39,004 nucleotides of DNA from a virus, in the IMG/VR virus record IMGVR_UViG_3300036791_000971, positions 1 to 39,004 of that record, one strand, 5' to 3'. Made by a program: the position numbers and the translations under genes. The notes under the pieces were generated by a model, which did no database searches, was not told where the DNA came from, and saw only the letters and a program-made list of their open reading frames with translations. Below are positions 1 through 6,884 of the stretch, piece after piece. How positions within the stretch are numbered: position 1 is the first letter of the stretch; the number at the start of each line of letters is the position of its first letter.

Positions 1-127
1 GTGGGGCGCCACGTGTGCTCCCGGGCGAGGAGCTCGTAGGTCGCAGCGCCGGGCTTGCCGTCTTTCACGTCGAAGTCGAACACCCCGTGCCCGCCGGACC
101 CGGGCACGAACGCCACGACGATCTGTG
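1..127. repeat. Terminal direct repeat, left copy (circular overlap)
   Basis: These 127 bases are identical to the last 127 bases of the window. The primase reading frame continues unbroken across the join, so this is an overlap of a circular or circularly permuted molecule rather than two biological copies. The length 127 equals a common maximum k-mer of de Bruijn assemblers, which supports an assembly overlap. Confidence 0.95.
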
Positions 128-371
128 CCGTGTCGGGTGTGCCGGCGGGTCGGTGCGGCGGCACCGAGAGCTGCTCAGCGATCAGCGCTTTGTCGTGATG
201 GGCGTCCAGGTGCCCGTGATAGAACGCCGGGCTCTTGCCGATGCCGCCGCTAGGACGGGCCCAGGCCCACGCGATGAGCACGTCGAATCCGGCGTCGATG
301 ATCTCGTGAGCGAGATCGAGTAGATGTTGGTGCAGTGCGTCGGCGGCCTGTGCGGCGCCGAGGTCGGACAT
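1..371 (-). CDS. Prim-pol / RepA-type helicase, N-terminal part (gene crosses circle junction)
   Basis: This is the first part of the gene whose body lies at the right end. From the ATG at 371 it reads MSDLGAAQAADAL and, through the 127-bp overlap, joins the frame ending at 37140 to give about 702 aa. The start is supported by a strong GAGGAGG Shine-Dalgarno just upstream. The segment holds the beginning of the primase-polymerase fold, including the helix AHEIIDAGFDVLIAWAWARP and the strand before the catalytic FDFD pair (D99/D101). A hairpin at 408-437 separates it from the SSB-like gene, so it may have its own expression control. Confidence 0.85.
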   Translation of the reverse strand, partial: MSDLGAAQAADALHQHLLDLAHEIIDAGFDVLIAWAWARPSGGIGKSPAFYHGHLDAHHDKALIAEQLSVPPHRPAGTPDTAQIVVAFVPGSGGHGVFDFDVKDGKPGAATYELLAREHTWRP

Positions 372-407
372 AGCATCCTCCTCTCCGGGTTCACAGCCAG
401 GACAGCA

Positions 408-437
408 ACGGCCCCCCGCCACACCGCGGGGGGCCGT
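408..437 (-). terminator. GC-rich hairpin between SSB-like and primase genes
   Basis: A perfect 12-bp stem (ACGGCCCCCCGC at 408-419 with GCGGGGGGCCGT at 426-437) encloses a 6-base loop. Flanking CAGC/GCTG can extend the stem past one bulged A. It lies between the stop of the SSB-like gene and the primase start, both leftward. No U-tract follows, so it may be a U-less terminator of the actinobacterial kind, an attenuator or a processing site. Confidence 0.6.
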
Positions 438-453
438 GCTGCTGGCGGCGCGG

Positions 454-927
454 CTATTGCTGCTGGGAGAAGAGGTCCAGCGGCACGCTCTCGGCCTTGG
501 GCACCGGCGCTGCGTACTGCGCCGTGTAGAGCTTCGGAGCGTTGAGCCCGCCACGCTGTTCGCCCATGCCGGTCAGCGCCACCGCCAGCCTGCCTCCGAC
601 CTCGAAGTTCTTCGCCCCGGCTTCCTTGCACGCCGACACGATGGCGTCGAGCATGGCTTGGCCCTTGCCGCTGGCGACCTTGAAGTTCGGCCCACGCTTG
701 GCCCACAGGCTCATCGTCTCGCCGCTCTCGACCTCGACGTTGATGATCCACAGGTTCATGGGATCGCCGCTGTCGAAGAACCGCGGCTTGCCGGTCGTGG
801 CATCGGTCTGCTGCTGTTGTTTGAACCCGGTGATCGTGCCACTGATCGTGTCGCCGATCTTCTCGAACTTGGCTGCCGGGGAGTTCCCGCCGCCGAGTTC
901 CTCGATGCTGATGCTGTCGCTGCTCAT
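454..927 (-). CDS. Probable single-stranded DNA-binding protein
   Basis: This 157-aa protein begins MSSDSISIEELGGG. Its beta-rich core (FEKIGDTISGTITGFKQQQQ, then FFDSGDPMNLWIINVEV) resembles the OB-fold SSB-like proteins of actinophages. It would coat single-stranded DNA during replication and recombination. Its start overlaps the stop of the exonuclease gene by 4 bp (ATGA), so the two are translationally coupled. The neighbours (Cas4-like exonuclease, RusA, primase-helicase) support a role in DNA metabolism. The C-terminus (DLFSQQQ) lacks the usual acidic SSB tip, so family assignment rests on overall pattern and context. Confidence 0.6.
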   Translation of the reverse strand: MSSDSISIEELGGGNSPAAKFEKIGDTISGTITGFKQQQQTDATTGKPRFFDSGDPMNLWIINVEVESGETMSLWAKRGPNFKVASGKGQAMLDAIVSACKEAGAKNFEVGGRLAVALTGMGEQRGGLNAPKLYTAQYAAPVPKAESVPLDLFSQQQ

Positions 928-2213
928 GCGCTGTCTCCTGTCTGTTGGTTGTTGTTGGTGGGGAAGAGGCGGAGGACCCGGGCGTCCTCGGTCTGCGGCA
1001 TCTGCGGCTCGGGATCGGGGAACGCCATCTTGTGCCGTCCCTCGACCTGCTCGACGAGGGCCGCGACGACGCCGAACTGCTCCTCGCTCAGCCCGTCACG
1101 CGGCGGTGGCGTGTTGGCGGGCCAGCGGGCAACGAGGTCCATGCGGGCGCGTGGATGCTGCCCGATGGTGTCGATCCGCTTTTGGAGCCAGGCCAGGAGT
1201 TCGACCCACAGCCACGCCTCGGCCTGCTGGAGCGCCTCATACGGCGGCTCAGGCCGGTCAGCCCCGGGAGGCTCTGCCGGGCTCTCCGGGGCTTCTGGCG
1301 GCTGCTGACGGGCATCCAGCGACGCCGCCAACTGCGTTTCGAGCACGCTCAGCGGCTTGAACGGCTGGGACTGCCGCCATCCCCGCGCCCACAGACTCAC
1401 GTCGAACGCCCGCCACCCGGCGTCGAGGTCAACCAGGAACAGGTCGAGCATGCCGCTCCCGGCGTTGAGCCACAGGATCAGGCCCACGTGCTGCTCGACG
1501 GCGGGCATGGGCAAGCGCTGATCCTCGGACCCGTCTGGATCGGCACCCTGCACGTAGACGTGATCGGCCCGGGCATAGGCGGCGAGCTGCACGGCGATGG
1601 GCTGCCAGGAGTAGTCGAGGCTCGCCCCGGTCTTGAGGTCCGCGATCAGCGGCAGGTCGTACCCCGGCACATGGGCAAGCCGGTCGAACGTCCCCGCGAC
1701 CTTGTGCTTGTCGAGGATCACCGTCGTCTCGATGTAGGCCGGGTCGATGGTCACGTGGGCATTGTCGAGACCGGCCTTGTACGCCGCCAGGTCACGCCGC
1801 GTCTCGTCGGTCAGGTGCTCGGGCACCCCGCCGCCGTCGAAGATGGCGCTGATCGAGTGGAGCGCTGATCCGGTCTCACGCCGGTCGTCGGCGCCGCCCG
1901 CGGTTGCGCTCTCGGTCACCAGCGTCTTGCACGCCGCCTTGTGCTCGTCACCCCCGTACCACGGGTCACCGCCGGACTCGGCGAGCAGCGCTTCCCAACG
2001 CGCTCGGAGCGCCCGGCTCTTGATGATGCCGATGGCGGTCATCGCCCCTTTCCAGTTCGCCAGTCCGCCGCCCGTGTCGAGCGACTTCGCCACCGTCGTG
2101 ACCCTCGTGTAGCCCTGCGGCTTGCCTCCGCCCGGTGGCACGACCTTGTAGCGGCCCCACTGATCGCGCCGGGGCTCAGGCCGGGCTAGCTGGTTGAGCG
2201 GGATGGTGGTCAT
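924..2213 (-). CDS. PD-(D/E)XK exonuclease, Cas4/RecB-like
   Basis: This 429-aa protein carries the RecB-family nuclease motifs in order: H119 in GSALH, E162, D177 (GTFDRL), D192-L-K194 in LIADLKTG, and Q209 with Y213 in the QLAAYARA helix. Residues 1-110 include YTRVTTVAKSLD, typical of phage Cas4-like exonucleases. Such enzymes resect DNA ends for recombination or recombination-dependent replication, probably working with the neighbouring SSB-like and RusA proteins. The C-terminal 130 residues are proline-rich and then helical, without a recognised domain. It overlaps the SSB-like gene by 4 bp and the coiled-coil gene by 4 bp. Confidence 0.8.
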   Translation of the reverse strand: MTTIPLNQLARPEPRRDQWGRYKVVPPGGGKPQGYTRVTTVAKSLDTGGGLANWKGAMTAIGIIKSRALRARWEALLAESGGDPWYGGDEHKAACKTLVTESATAGGADDRRETGSALHSISAIFDGGGVPEHLTDETRRDLAAYKAGLDNAHVTIDPAYIETTVILDKHKVAGTFDRLAHVPGYDLPLIADLKTGASLDYSWQPIAVQLAAYARADHVYVQGADPDGSEDQRLPMPAVEQHVGLILWLNAGSGMLDLFLVDLDAGWRAFDVSLWARGWRQSQPFKPLSVLETQLAASLDARQQPPEAPESPAEPPGADRPEPPYEALQQAEAWLWVELLAWLQKRIDTIGQHPRARMDLVARWPANTPPPRDGLSEEQFGVVAALVEQVEGRHKMAFPDPEPQMPQTEDARVLRLFPTNNNQQTGDSA

Positions 2214-2560
2214 GTTGCCTCCTGTTCGATGACGCCACGGATCATTTCTTCGAGCGACGTGGCGCCACGGTCACGTTGCTTGCGGTCGACGCCCATGAGA
2301 ATGTCGGCGAGCGTGTCAAAGCGCTTTTGCACCGCCGCCGTGCTGTCGTCGATGGCACGTCTAAGGTTCTCTTCGTAGCGGTCAAGACCCGCCTTGACGT
2401 AGTTGGCGATCAGCTCGTCCCGGCCCTCGATGATCTCGCGTTTGATCGCTTTGAGGCTGGCTTCCAGCTCGCGCCGTTCGGCCCGCAGATCGGTGAGCGC
2501 CTCGTGCGCTTCACGGATGACACGGCGTAACGCCGCCATCTCGTCGGGCACACTCGTCAT
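2210..2560 (-). CDS. Small coiled-coil protein in the recombination operon
   Basis: This 116-aa protein (MTSVPDEMAALRRVIREAH) is almost entirely charged heptad-like helix (RAERRELEASLKAIKREII), so a coiled coil is likely. I recognise no family. The ATG at 2560 is chosen because GGAGGTCCA sits directly upstream and ATGA overlaps the RusA stop. An in-frame extension upstream has poor protein character. Its place between RusA and the exonuclease suggests a structural or accessory role in DNA recombination. That is inference only. Confidence 0.7.
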   Translation of the reverse strand: MTSVPDEMAALRRVIREAHEALTDLRAERRELEASLKAIKREIIEGRDELIANYVKAGLDRYEENLRRAIDDSTAAVQKRFDTLADILMGVDRKQRDRGATSLEEMIRGVIEQEAT

Positions 2561-3012
2561 TGGACCTCCGTCACTTGGATAAGCACGCCAGGGTTGGCGT
2601 TCGTGTAGCGCTTGGCAGCGATGATCGACACCACCTGTGCATCGTCCCGCCACAGCCCGGCGTCGGTGATCGCATCGCACACGCAGCGCACTAACTTGTC
2701 GAGGTCCGGCATAACAGACGGGTGTGTCGGAGCGCTTGCCTTGACCACGCCCGCATTGCGCCCGGTGCCGTAGTGGGCACCCGGTCGAGGGAGATCGAAG
2801 CCCAGCCGCAGTTCAATCGGGCCGATCATCTGTTCGATCACGGCGTCAGCAACGGCTTGTTGGACCTGACCCCGCCACTGATAGACGCCAGCGGGGTACT
2901 TGACGCCGTACCCCTTGCCGTTGCGGTTCGGGATAACGCGCATCGAGCCCTGCGGGCGGGGCAGACCTCGAACGTCGATGCTGATGCCCGGGGGTGCCGC
3001 CGTAGCGGTCAC
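2557..3012 (-). CDS. rusA: RusA-family Holliday junction resolvase
   Basis: The 151-aa product matches the RusA pattern: an N-terminal strand with PRPQGS, then the catalytic stretch PDLDKLVRCVCDAITDAGL (D103, D105, K106) and WRDDAQVV (D123/D124). RusA dimers cut four-way DNA junctions, here probably clearing recombination or replication intermediates before packaging. It starts with GTG at 3012, overlapping the XRE stop (GTGA), and is followed by the coiled-coil gene with a 4-bp overlap. Length is normal for the family. Confidence 0.88.
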   Translation of the reverse strand: MTATAAPPGISIDVRGLPRPQGSMRVIPNRNGKGYGVKYPAGVYQWRGQVQQAVADAVIEQMIGPIELRLGFDLPRPGAHYGTGRNAGVVKASAPTHPSVMPDLDKLVRCVCDAITDAGLWRDDAQVVSIIAAKRYTNANPGVLIQVTEVQ

Positions 3013-3236
3013 GCGGCGAAGTCGCTGGAGTGGTAGCGGAAGCCCTCTCGGCTCAGAACCTTGGCGAGTTTGGTCCGCATGTCCCAGCGGGGGAAGTGGG
3101 TGCCCCGTTCCCAGCGGCTCACCGCCACGTGGTTCACGCCGATCAGAACTGCCAGCTCTGCCTGCGTCAAGCCCCGGGCCTGGCGGCCCTCACGAATCCT
3201 CTCCCCGACGCTCGCCGTCAAAAATGCAGTAGTCAT
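3009..3236 (-). CDS. XRE-family helix-turn-helix regulator
   Basis: This 75-aa protein has a complete HTH at about residues 11-60 (IREGRQARGLTQAELAVLIG then VNHVAVSRWERGTHFP). It leads the leftward recombination and replication operon, so it probably regulates early genes and may repress itself. It has no C-terminal dimerisation or cleavage domain, unlike CI-type repressors. The ATG lies 6 bases after a -10-like box with no ribosome site, which suggests a leaderless transcript. A palindrome lies about 130 bp upstream. Whether this protein binds it is not known. Confidence 0.85.
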   Translation of the reverse strand: MTTAFLTASVGERIREGRQARGLTQAELAVLIGVNHVAVSRWERGTHFPRWDMRTKLAKVLSREGFRYHSSDFAA

Positions 3237-3242
3237 AGCGCG

Positions 3243-3271
3243 ATCATGGCACCGTCGCTGCTAGTTGGCAA
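3243..3271 (-). promoter_or_regulatory. Putative leaderless promoter of the XRE/early operon
   Basis: Read leftward, TTGCCA (3266-3271; 5 of 6 to the -35 consensus) is 17 bases from CATGAT (3243-3248). The start codon follows 6 bases later. Transcription would therefore begin at or next to the ATG, a common arrangement in actinobacteria. Supported by spacing and sequence only. Confidence 0.5.
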
Positions 3272-3308
3272 GTGACTTTGCAACCGGCAGCGAAACCGGG
3301 GGAGAACC

Positions 3309-3328
3309 TGTGGACAACGCGTGGATAA
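3309..3328 (-). other. Pair of DnaA-box-like sites (candidate replication origin)
   Basis: On the minus strand, TTGTCCACA (3309-3317) matches the actinobacterial DnaA box exactly. TTATCCACG (3320-3328) matches the general TTATCCACA box at 8 of 9 bases. The two start 11 bp apart in the same orientation, on one DNA face. They lie in the 189-bp gap between divergent genes and upstream of the replication operon, a fitting place for an origin. Confidence 0.5.
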
Positions 3329-3368
3329 CCTGTTGACGACCACTGACATACCGCGCCGGCTAGTGACA

Positions 3369-3386
3369 GTGCTAGACGTCTAGCAC
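3369..3386. promoter_or_regulatory. Operator-like palindrome, copy 1
   Basis: A perfect 18-bp palindrome, GTGCTAGACGTCTAGCAC. The 14-bp core GCTAGACGTCTAGC recurs at 28668-28681 and 36031-36044. It sits between the divergent XRE gene and a small rightward ORF, so it could control either. The shared core near three regulator genes points to one regulon. Confidence 0.7.
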
Positions 3387-3425
3387 CCTCCGACCTCGAG
3401 ACGTTCGAGCGGCTAGTCTGACGGC

Positions 3426-3551
3426 ATGAAACGGCTATTGCGAAGATGGCGAGACCATAAGCGGCGCCCCTACGACTGGGCCGTCGAGTGCCCCGAGCTG
3501 CACAAGCCGGACCCCGGGTTCAGGGTTGTGTGGCCCGAGGACGCCGGGTGA
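3426..3551 (+). CDS. Small basic hypothetical protein (41 aa)
   Basis: The ORF encodes MKRLLRRWRDHKRRPYDWAV and ends VVWPEDAG; no family is recognised. There is no ribosome site, but TAGTCT (3414-3419), a TANNNT-type -10 box, ends 6 bases before the ATG, so a leaderless message is possible. It is the only rightward gene-like frame with a normal start between 1 and 28 kb. It diverges from the XRE gene and shares the palindrome-containing gap. Codon use is GC-rich. Its place beside a regulator suggests an early small protein, but it could be spurious. Confidence 0.45.
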   Translation: MKRLLRRWRDHKRRPYDWAVECPELHKPDPGFRVVWPEDAG

Positions 3552-3552
3552 G

Positions 3553-3568
3553 GCCGGTCAGCCCCGGC
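3553..3568. terminator. Short hairpin between convergent genes
   Basis: GCCGG-TCAGCC-CCGGC forms a 5-bp stem between the end of the small rightward ORF and the end of the leftward lysis operon. It contains one of nine copies of the 13-mer CCGGTCAGCCCCG. It may act as a weak two-way terminator. Confidence 0.4.
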
Positions 3569-3912
3569 TAGGGCAGCGTGGGTTCCTCGCCCGCGGCGGG
3601 GAACTCGGCGGTGGCGTCTTGGTCTTGGTCGTAGAGCGGCACGCTCTGCGGTGCCCTCAAGGTGGACTCGGCGGGGTAACGGTTGACGAGCTGCGTGGCC
3701 CCCGGTTCGACGGGCCCCTCACGCGTCGAGCCCATGTACGTCGCCACCGCTCCGACAACCGCGCCCAGCGCCGTCGCCAGCAGCGTCGACTCCGCCTCGC
3801 TGATGTGCCCGGCAGTCCCATGATCGAGTTCGGACAGCGCGAGCACGACCAAAGTGATCGCTGCCCCCAGCGCCAGGATCAAAGCGATGACGGCGCGCCA
3901 TTCGATCTTCAC
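3568..3912 (-). CDS. Holin-like two-TM membrane protein
   Basis: This 114-aa protein has hydrophobic helices at about residues 7-27 and 44-61, a short loop between them and a long hydrophilic, acidic, proline-containing C-terminal tail. That layout, and its place just after the amidase and a second two-TM protein, fits a holin or holin partner that opens the cytoplasmic membrane at lysis. It is the last gene of the leftward late operon and overlaps its upstream neighbour by 4 bp (ATGA). Holins cannot be assigned by sequence alone. Confidence 0.6.
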   Translation of the reverse strand: MKIEWRAVIALILALGAAITLVVLALSELDHGTAGHISEAESTLLATALGAVVGAVATYMGSTREGPVEPGATQLVNRYPAESTLRAPQSVPLYDQDQDATAEFPAAGEEPTLP

Positions 3913-4094
3913 TCTTTCTTCTCTCCGTTGGTCGGCAGTGAGTTGACGAGGATTGCCAGTCCGCCCAGCAGTGCGACAACCGCCAGAATGTCGCTCGACG
4001 TGTCGCGGTTCAGGACGAACACGACAACCGCCAGCGCCATCACCGCCGCACCCAGCAGGATCAGCGTGATCTGCTTACGGATGCGCCACGGCAT
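3909..4094 (-). CDS. Holin-like small membrane protein
   Basis: A 61-aa protein with a basic N-terminus (MPWRIRKQ), TM segments at about residues 9-28 and 36-53, and a charged tail (NGEKKE). Size and topology match class II holins. It follows the amidase gene by 8 bp and precedes another two-TM protein, so the pair may be a holin with an antiholin or co-holin. Which one forms the hole cannot be told from sequence. Confidence 0.65.
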   Translation of the reverse strand: MPWRIRKQITLILLGAAVMALAVVVFVLNRDTSSDILAVVALLGGLAILVNSLPTNGEKKE

Positions 4095-4102
4095 CGGCGG
4101 CG

Positions 4103-4882
4103 CTAGACGCGGTCAGGCTTGCCGTAGAACTGCGCCGACCCGTAGGCGTAGAGATCGCCCGCGTCGGACAGCAGCCAATAGCCGTCATTGTTGGAGGCGG
4201 CGATCCCTACGATGCGCCGGCCCTTTGGCAAATGGCCCGTGTTGGCGCCGCCCTTGAACTGCGCGTCGCCGAACGCGTACACGGCTCCGTCCCGGGTCGT
4301 TGTCCAATAGCCCTTGCCGCCGGGCGTTGAAACGATCATGTTGCCCTCCTCGTCTTGGGGCGGCGGAGCTGCACTCCCACCGCCTGCGATTGCCAGTACC
4401 CGGTCCCAAGGGAACGACGGGCCTGGGTCCCAGTGCCCGCCCCCGGCGGCTCCCAACTCGTTATGCCCACATACGCCAGCGTTGCCGCTCTGCGCCTCGG
4501 CGGCGGAGAGACGACGCAGCGGGATTTTGAAGTGCGCGCACTCCTCAGCGATCCACTTGCCGCAGTTCTCCAGCATGACGGGGTGGGCATCCCACTCCGC
4601 CGGGGACCAGCCCGCAAAGGCACAGAGTTCAGTGGCGACCGAGTACGGGTTGGCGTTGCCCTGCGTCCAGGCTTTGTTCTCCCGCCGCACGTATTCGCCG
4701 ATGGTGCCCGGCGTATCGTCGATGCCGGTGTGGCTCGACACCCCGCTCGACGGGTTGGCGAAAAAGTTGCCGAGAGACTGGAACGTCAGAGCGCCCTCCG
4801 CCGTGTGGACGACGACGAGGCGAACGCCGCCGCCCCGGCTCGAGTAGTTGGGTGACCCGATCCAGACGCGGTTAAGCGCCAC
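4103..4882 (-). CDS. Endolysin: amidase_2 domain with C-terminal wall-binding repeats
   Basis: This 259-aa protein has an N-acetylmuramoyl-L-alanine amidase (amidase_2/PGRP-like) domain at residues 1 to about 165. The predicted zinc ligands are H26 (VVVHTAEG), H140 (CGHNELG) and D152 (HWDPGPSFPW). After a proline linker come two copies of a GYW....dG..YAfGdAqF.G repeat (from about 190 and 233), seen in cell-wall-associated proteins of Acidimicrobiia and some other actinobacteria. It would cut the stem peptide from muramic acid to release virions. No signal peptide is visible, so export depends on the holin-like neighbours. Confidence 0.9.
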   Translation of the reverse strand: MALNRVWIGSPNYSSRGGGVRLVVVHTAEGALTFQSLGNFFANPSSGVSSHTGIDDTPGTIGEYVRRENKAWTQGNANPYSVATELCAFAGWSPAEWDAHPVMLENCGKWIAEECAHFKIPLRRLSAAEAQSGNAGVCGHNELGAAGGGHWDPGPSFPWDRVLAIAGGGSAAPPPQDEEGNMIVSTPGGKGYWTTTRDGAVYAFGDAQFKGGANTGHLPKGRRIVGIAASNNDGYWLLSDAGDLYAYGSAQFYGKPDRV

Positions 4883-5054
4883 CGTTCTCCGGGTCCTTGG
4901 TCTCGCGCTCGGCCTCGGCCCGATTGGGGTCGTCAGGGTCGAGGAACGACCGGCCCTCTTCGTGGGCGTCGGTGGGCTCCTCGGACGGCTCCTCTGCCGG
5001 GCCCGGCTCCGCCTGACCGGCCTGCTCGGCTTGCTCCTGCTGCTCGTCAGTCAT
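4872..5054 (-). CDS. Small acidic disordered protein
   Basis: A 60-aa protein beginning MTDEQQEQAEQAGQAEPG, rich in Glu, Gln, Ala and Pro, probably unstructured. No family is recognised. It overlaps the endolysin start by 11 bp and the upstream acidic gene by 4 bp (ATGA), so it is translated as part of the tail-lysis junction. It may be a chaperone-like or regulatory small protein, but nothing in the sequence fixes this. Confidence 0.6.
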   Translation of the reverse strand: MTDEQQEQAEQAGQAEPGPAEEPSEEPTDAHEEGRSFLDPDDPNRAEAERETKDPENGGA

Positions 5055-5194
5055 TCCTGCTCCTCCTCTGGCTCTTGCTCGTCATACGGGCGCACCTGCG
5101 GGTCGCGCCCTTGGAATGGTCTCACCTTTGGGTCGTCGCCGTCGTAGGGCCGGGGCGGCATCGGCTCCGGCGATGGAGTTTGAGTGTCGGTCAT
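5051..5194 (-). CDS. Small proline-rich acidic protein
   Basis: A 47-aa protein (MTDTQTPSPEPMPPRPYDGD) that repeats the element kVRPf/qVRPY and ends in a Glu run (DEQEPEEEQE). It is likely disordered. The start at 5194 gives an ATGA overlap with the preceding gene, and its end overlaps the next acidic ORF. No function is recognised. Confidence 0.6.
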   Translation of the reverse strand: MTDTQTPSPEPMPPRPYDGDDPKVRPFQGRDPQVRPYDEQEPEEEQE

Positions 5195-5529
5195 GTGATC
5201 GGTGTCCCATCTTCGTTGTAGTAGAGCCCGGCAACCACTCCCCAAAGCTGCTGCACGGACGCCAGAATCTCGGGGTCGAGGATGCGAGCCTGCTCGATGC
5301 CCTCTCCAAGTTCGTCCTCCACCTTGTCGGCGAATCCCGGCGTGGCACAGACCATGTTGTGAAAGGTCAGCGTCACGTCGGGGCGGCTCTTGAGGATGGC
5401 GTCAGCAAGCGCCTTGACCCGAAGATCGCCGCTGTTGATGTAGGTGCTCGCCTGCTCGAACATGCAGGACCGGGTTCGCTGCTGGAACTCAACGTCGGCG
5501 GTGAGTTGGGCCTGGGATTGATAGCTCAT
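5191..5529 (-). CDS. Conserved hypothetical protein at tail-lysis junction
   Basis: This 112-aa protein (MSYQSQAQLTADVEFQQRTR) is mixed alpha-helical, with a single clear GAAAGGAAA ribosome site 5' of the ATG at 5529. The pattern of an early Gln/Arg helix, CMFEQASTY, then a helix ending in CATPGFADKVEDELGEG, resembles small conserved proteins found near the tail and lysis genes of actinophages. I cannot name a function. It overlaps the next gene by 4 bp. Confidence 0.7.
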   Translation of the reverse strand: MSYQSQAQLTADVEFQQRTRSCMFEQASTYINSGDLRVKALADAILKSRPDVTLTFHNMVCATPGFADKVEDELGEGIEQARILDPEILASVQQLWGVVAGLYYNEDGTPIT

Positions 5530-5539
5530 CGGTTTCCTT

Positions 5540-5707
5540 TCAGTCGAGTAGTCGTTCGCCGATGATCTCGGCGTTGGCGACGACCCACTCGTTAGCGGCG
5601 CCGGGGTGGCGATACAACTCGACCATCTCGTCGTTGGTGGCCTCGATGATCTCGTAGGTGATGCTCGTCTGCCCCTCGATGCGGGCAATCTGTCGCACTG
5701 CTTTCAT
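5540..5707 (-). CDS. Small hypothetical protein (55 aa)
   Basis: From ATG 5707 the frame gives MKAVRQIARIEGQTSITYEI, ends AEIIGERLLD, and stops at 5540. It fills the gap between the last tail gene (stop 5709) and the 112-aa gene with only a 1-base gap upstream. It has high third-position GC like its neighbours and looks alpha/beta. No family is recognised. Its compact, operon-consistent placement supports it as real despite the small size. Confidence 0.65.
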   Translation of the reverse strand: MKAVRQIARIEGQTSITYEIIEATNDEMVELYRHPGAANEWVVANAEIIGERLLD

Positions 5708-5708
5708 T

Positions 5709-6119
5709 TCACGCTCCGATCACCATGACGTTGATTCGCACCGCCACGTTCTGCGGAGCGGTGGTGGGATTCACCCGCCAAACGAGACCAACAACCTGAT
5801 TCAACTTGCAGTTGACCGTGAAGATGGTGATGCCCATGCACGACGACGGGGTGATGTCGCCCATCGTGGCGAGCGCCACGTACCCGTAGCTGAACGGTCG
5901 CGGGAGGTTCATCCAGACGCAGGAGAACACGTCCGCCGTGACGACGAACGAGTGGGAGTAGAGGCGCATCCTCGTGCCCGCCGGTGGCGGCCCGCCGACC
6001 GTCCATCCCAAGTTGACCGGGTAGGCATCGTCCTGGGGCGGCGTCGCTGGTGGGCCGGTCGGCCCCATCGGACCCGGGATTCCAGGCGGTCCAGGAGTGG
6101 CCGGTGCGGGGACGTACAT
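5709..6119 (-). CDS. Collagen-linked tail protein, paralog 3
   Basis: The 136-aa product starts with a short collagen-like stretch (GPPGIPGPMGPTGPP). A beta-rich domain of about 100 residues follows, containing PPAGTRMRLYSHSF, YGYVALA and a C-terminal INVMVIGA. The domain shares its pattern (PPAGTRl.L....F, Y.YGYiAfA, ..vn....IGA) with the proteins at 6423-6884 and 6881-7624, so the three are paralogs. They probably form trimeric fibre tips or decorations of the tail. The start overlaps the preceding stop by one base (TGATG). Confidence 0.7.
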   Translation of the reverse strand: MYVPAPATPGPPGIPGPMGPTGPPATPPQDDAYPVNLGWTVGGPPPAGTRMRLYSHSFVVTADVFSCVWMNLPRPFSYGYVALATMGDITPSSCMGITIFTVNCKLNQVVGLVWRVNPTTAPQNVAVRINVMVIGA

Positions 6120-6430
6120 CAGGTGAGGGTCACAGTGAGCGAGTTAGAGGGAGTGAACACATCGAGCGTCACCCATGCTTGATATGTCCCTGGCGCTAAC
6201 GCATTTGCCGCATAAGTACCGACGCACCAGCCGTCATAGACGGTCGTACCGGCAGACGGTGCGAGCCCGTGAACCATGAGTTCGATGGCATCGGTAGCGC
6301 CCCAATCTCCGATAGCCGTGATGTTGCCTCCGTTTGCTGCGTGATATTGCGACACGTCAACCGACGTGAGCACTGGCGGTGTCGAGGGCGGAGGCGTCTC
6401 GTCCCAATACATGAGCGTCATTTCAGGCAC
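6119..6430 (-). CDS. Ig/IPT-like domain tail accessory protein
   Basis: A 103-aa beta-rich protein (TSVDVSQYHAANGGNITAIG, then WVTLDVFTPSNSLTVTLT) that looks like a single Ig-like/IPT-TIG fold. The spacing resembles the N-terminal IPT-like part of the 247-aa neighbour, so it may be that domain on its own gene. It lies between two collagen-linked paralogs and overlaps both frames. It may be a virion surface decoration or fibre subunit. The start may be four codons downstream (MTLMYW). Confidence 0.6.
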   Translation of the reverse strand: MPEMTLMYWDETPPPSTPPVLTSVDVSQYHAANGGNITAIGDWGATDAIELMVHGLAPSAGTTVYDGWCVGTYAANALAPGTYQAWVTLDVFTPSNSLTVTLT

Positions 6431-6884
6431 CGATGCAAAGCCAGTTGACGGTCACGTTCGGGACGCTGATGAGGTTCCCCGGCGTGTTCTTGCTCATCCG
6501 TGCTCGGAGGGTGTTCAGGTCGGCGGGTACTGACCATGCATAGGTCGCTTGAATGTTGTTGCCGTGGTTATCGACCGGGGCGCCGCCCATCGCGAAAGCG
6601 ATGTAGCCGTACTGAAAGCCAGCCGGGGTCATGTTCATTACGGCGCTGGCGTTGGCGTCCGTCCCTGCGAACCAGCGTCCGAACCACAGTTTGAGGCGAG
6701 TGCCTGCGGGTGGCATGGTGCCGATGAGCAAGGTGCCGACCATGATGACCTGCAAAGCATCGGTCGGCATGGGTCCGGGTGGTCCCGGCGGCCCGGTTGG
6801 CCCAGCCGGACCCGGAGCGCCGGGCGCCGTCCTTACCTCTTCGTAGGTCCCGGCCTCGCTCCAATACTTGAGCCGGGACATCAT
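6423..6884 (-). CDS. Collagen-linked tail protein, paralog 2
   Basis: A 153-aa protein: a short head ([17 protein letters not shown]), a collagen-like segment ([17 protein letters not shown]), then a beta domain with PPAGTRLKLWFGRWF, YGYIAFA and a C-terminal NWLCIGA. It is paralogous to the proteins at 5709-6119 and 6881-7624. The collagen segment likely trimerises it. The series suggests tandem duplication of a receptor-binding or decoration domain. It overlaps the upstream gene by 4 bp. Confidence 0.7.
   Translation of the reverse strand: MMSRLKYWSEAGTYEEVRTAPGAPGPAGPTGPPGPPGPMPTDALQVIMVGTLLIGTMPPAGTRLKLWFGRWFAGTDANASAVMNMTPAGFQYGYIAFAMGGAPVDNHGNNIQATYAWSVPADLNTLRARMSKNTPGNLISVPNVTVNWLCIGA

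Noticed and set aside
1-127. Biological long terminal repeats of a linear genome
   Set aside because: Length equals a common assembler k-mer and a gene spans the join, so assembly overlap is simpler; true ends cannot be told from sequence.
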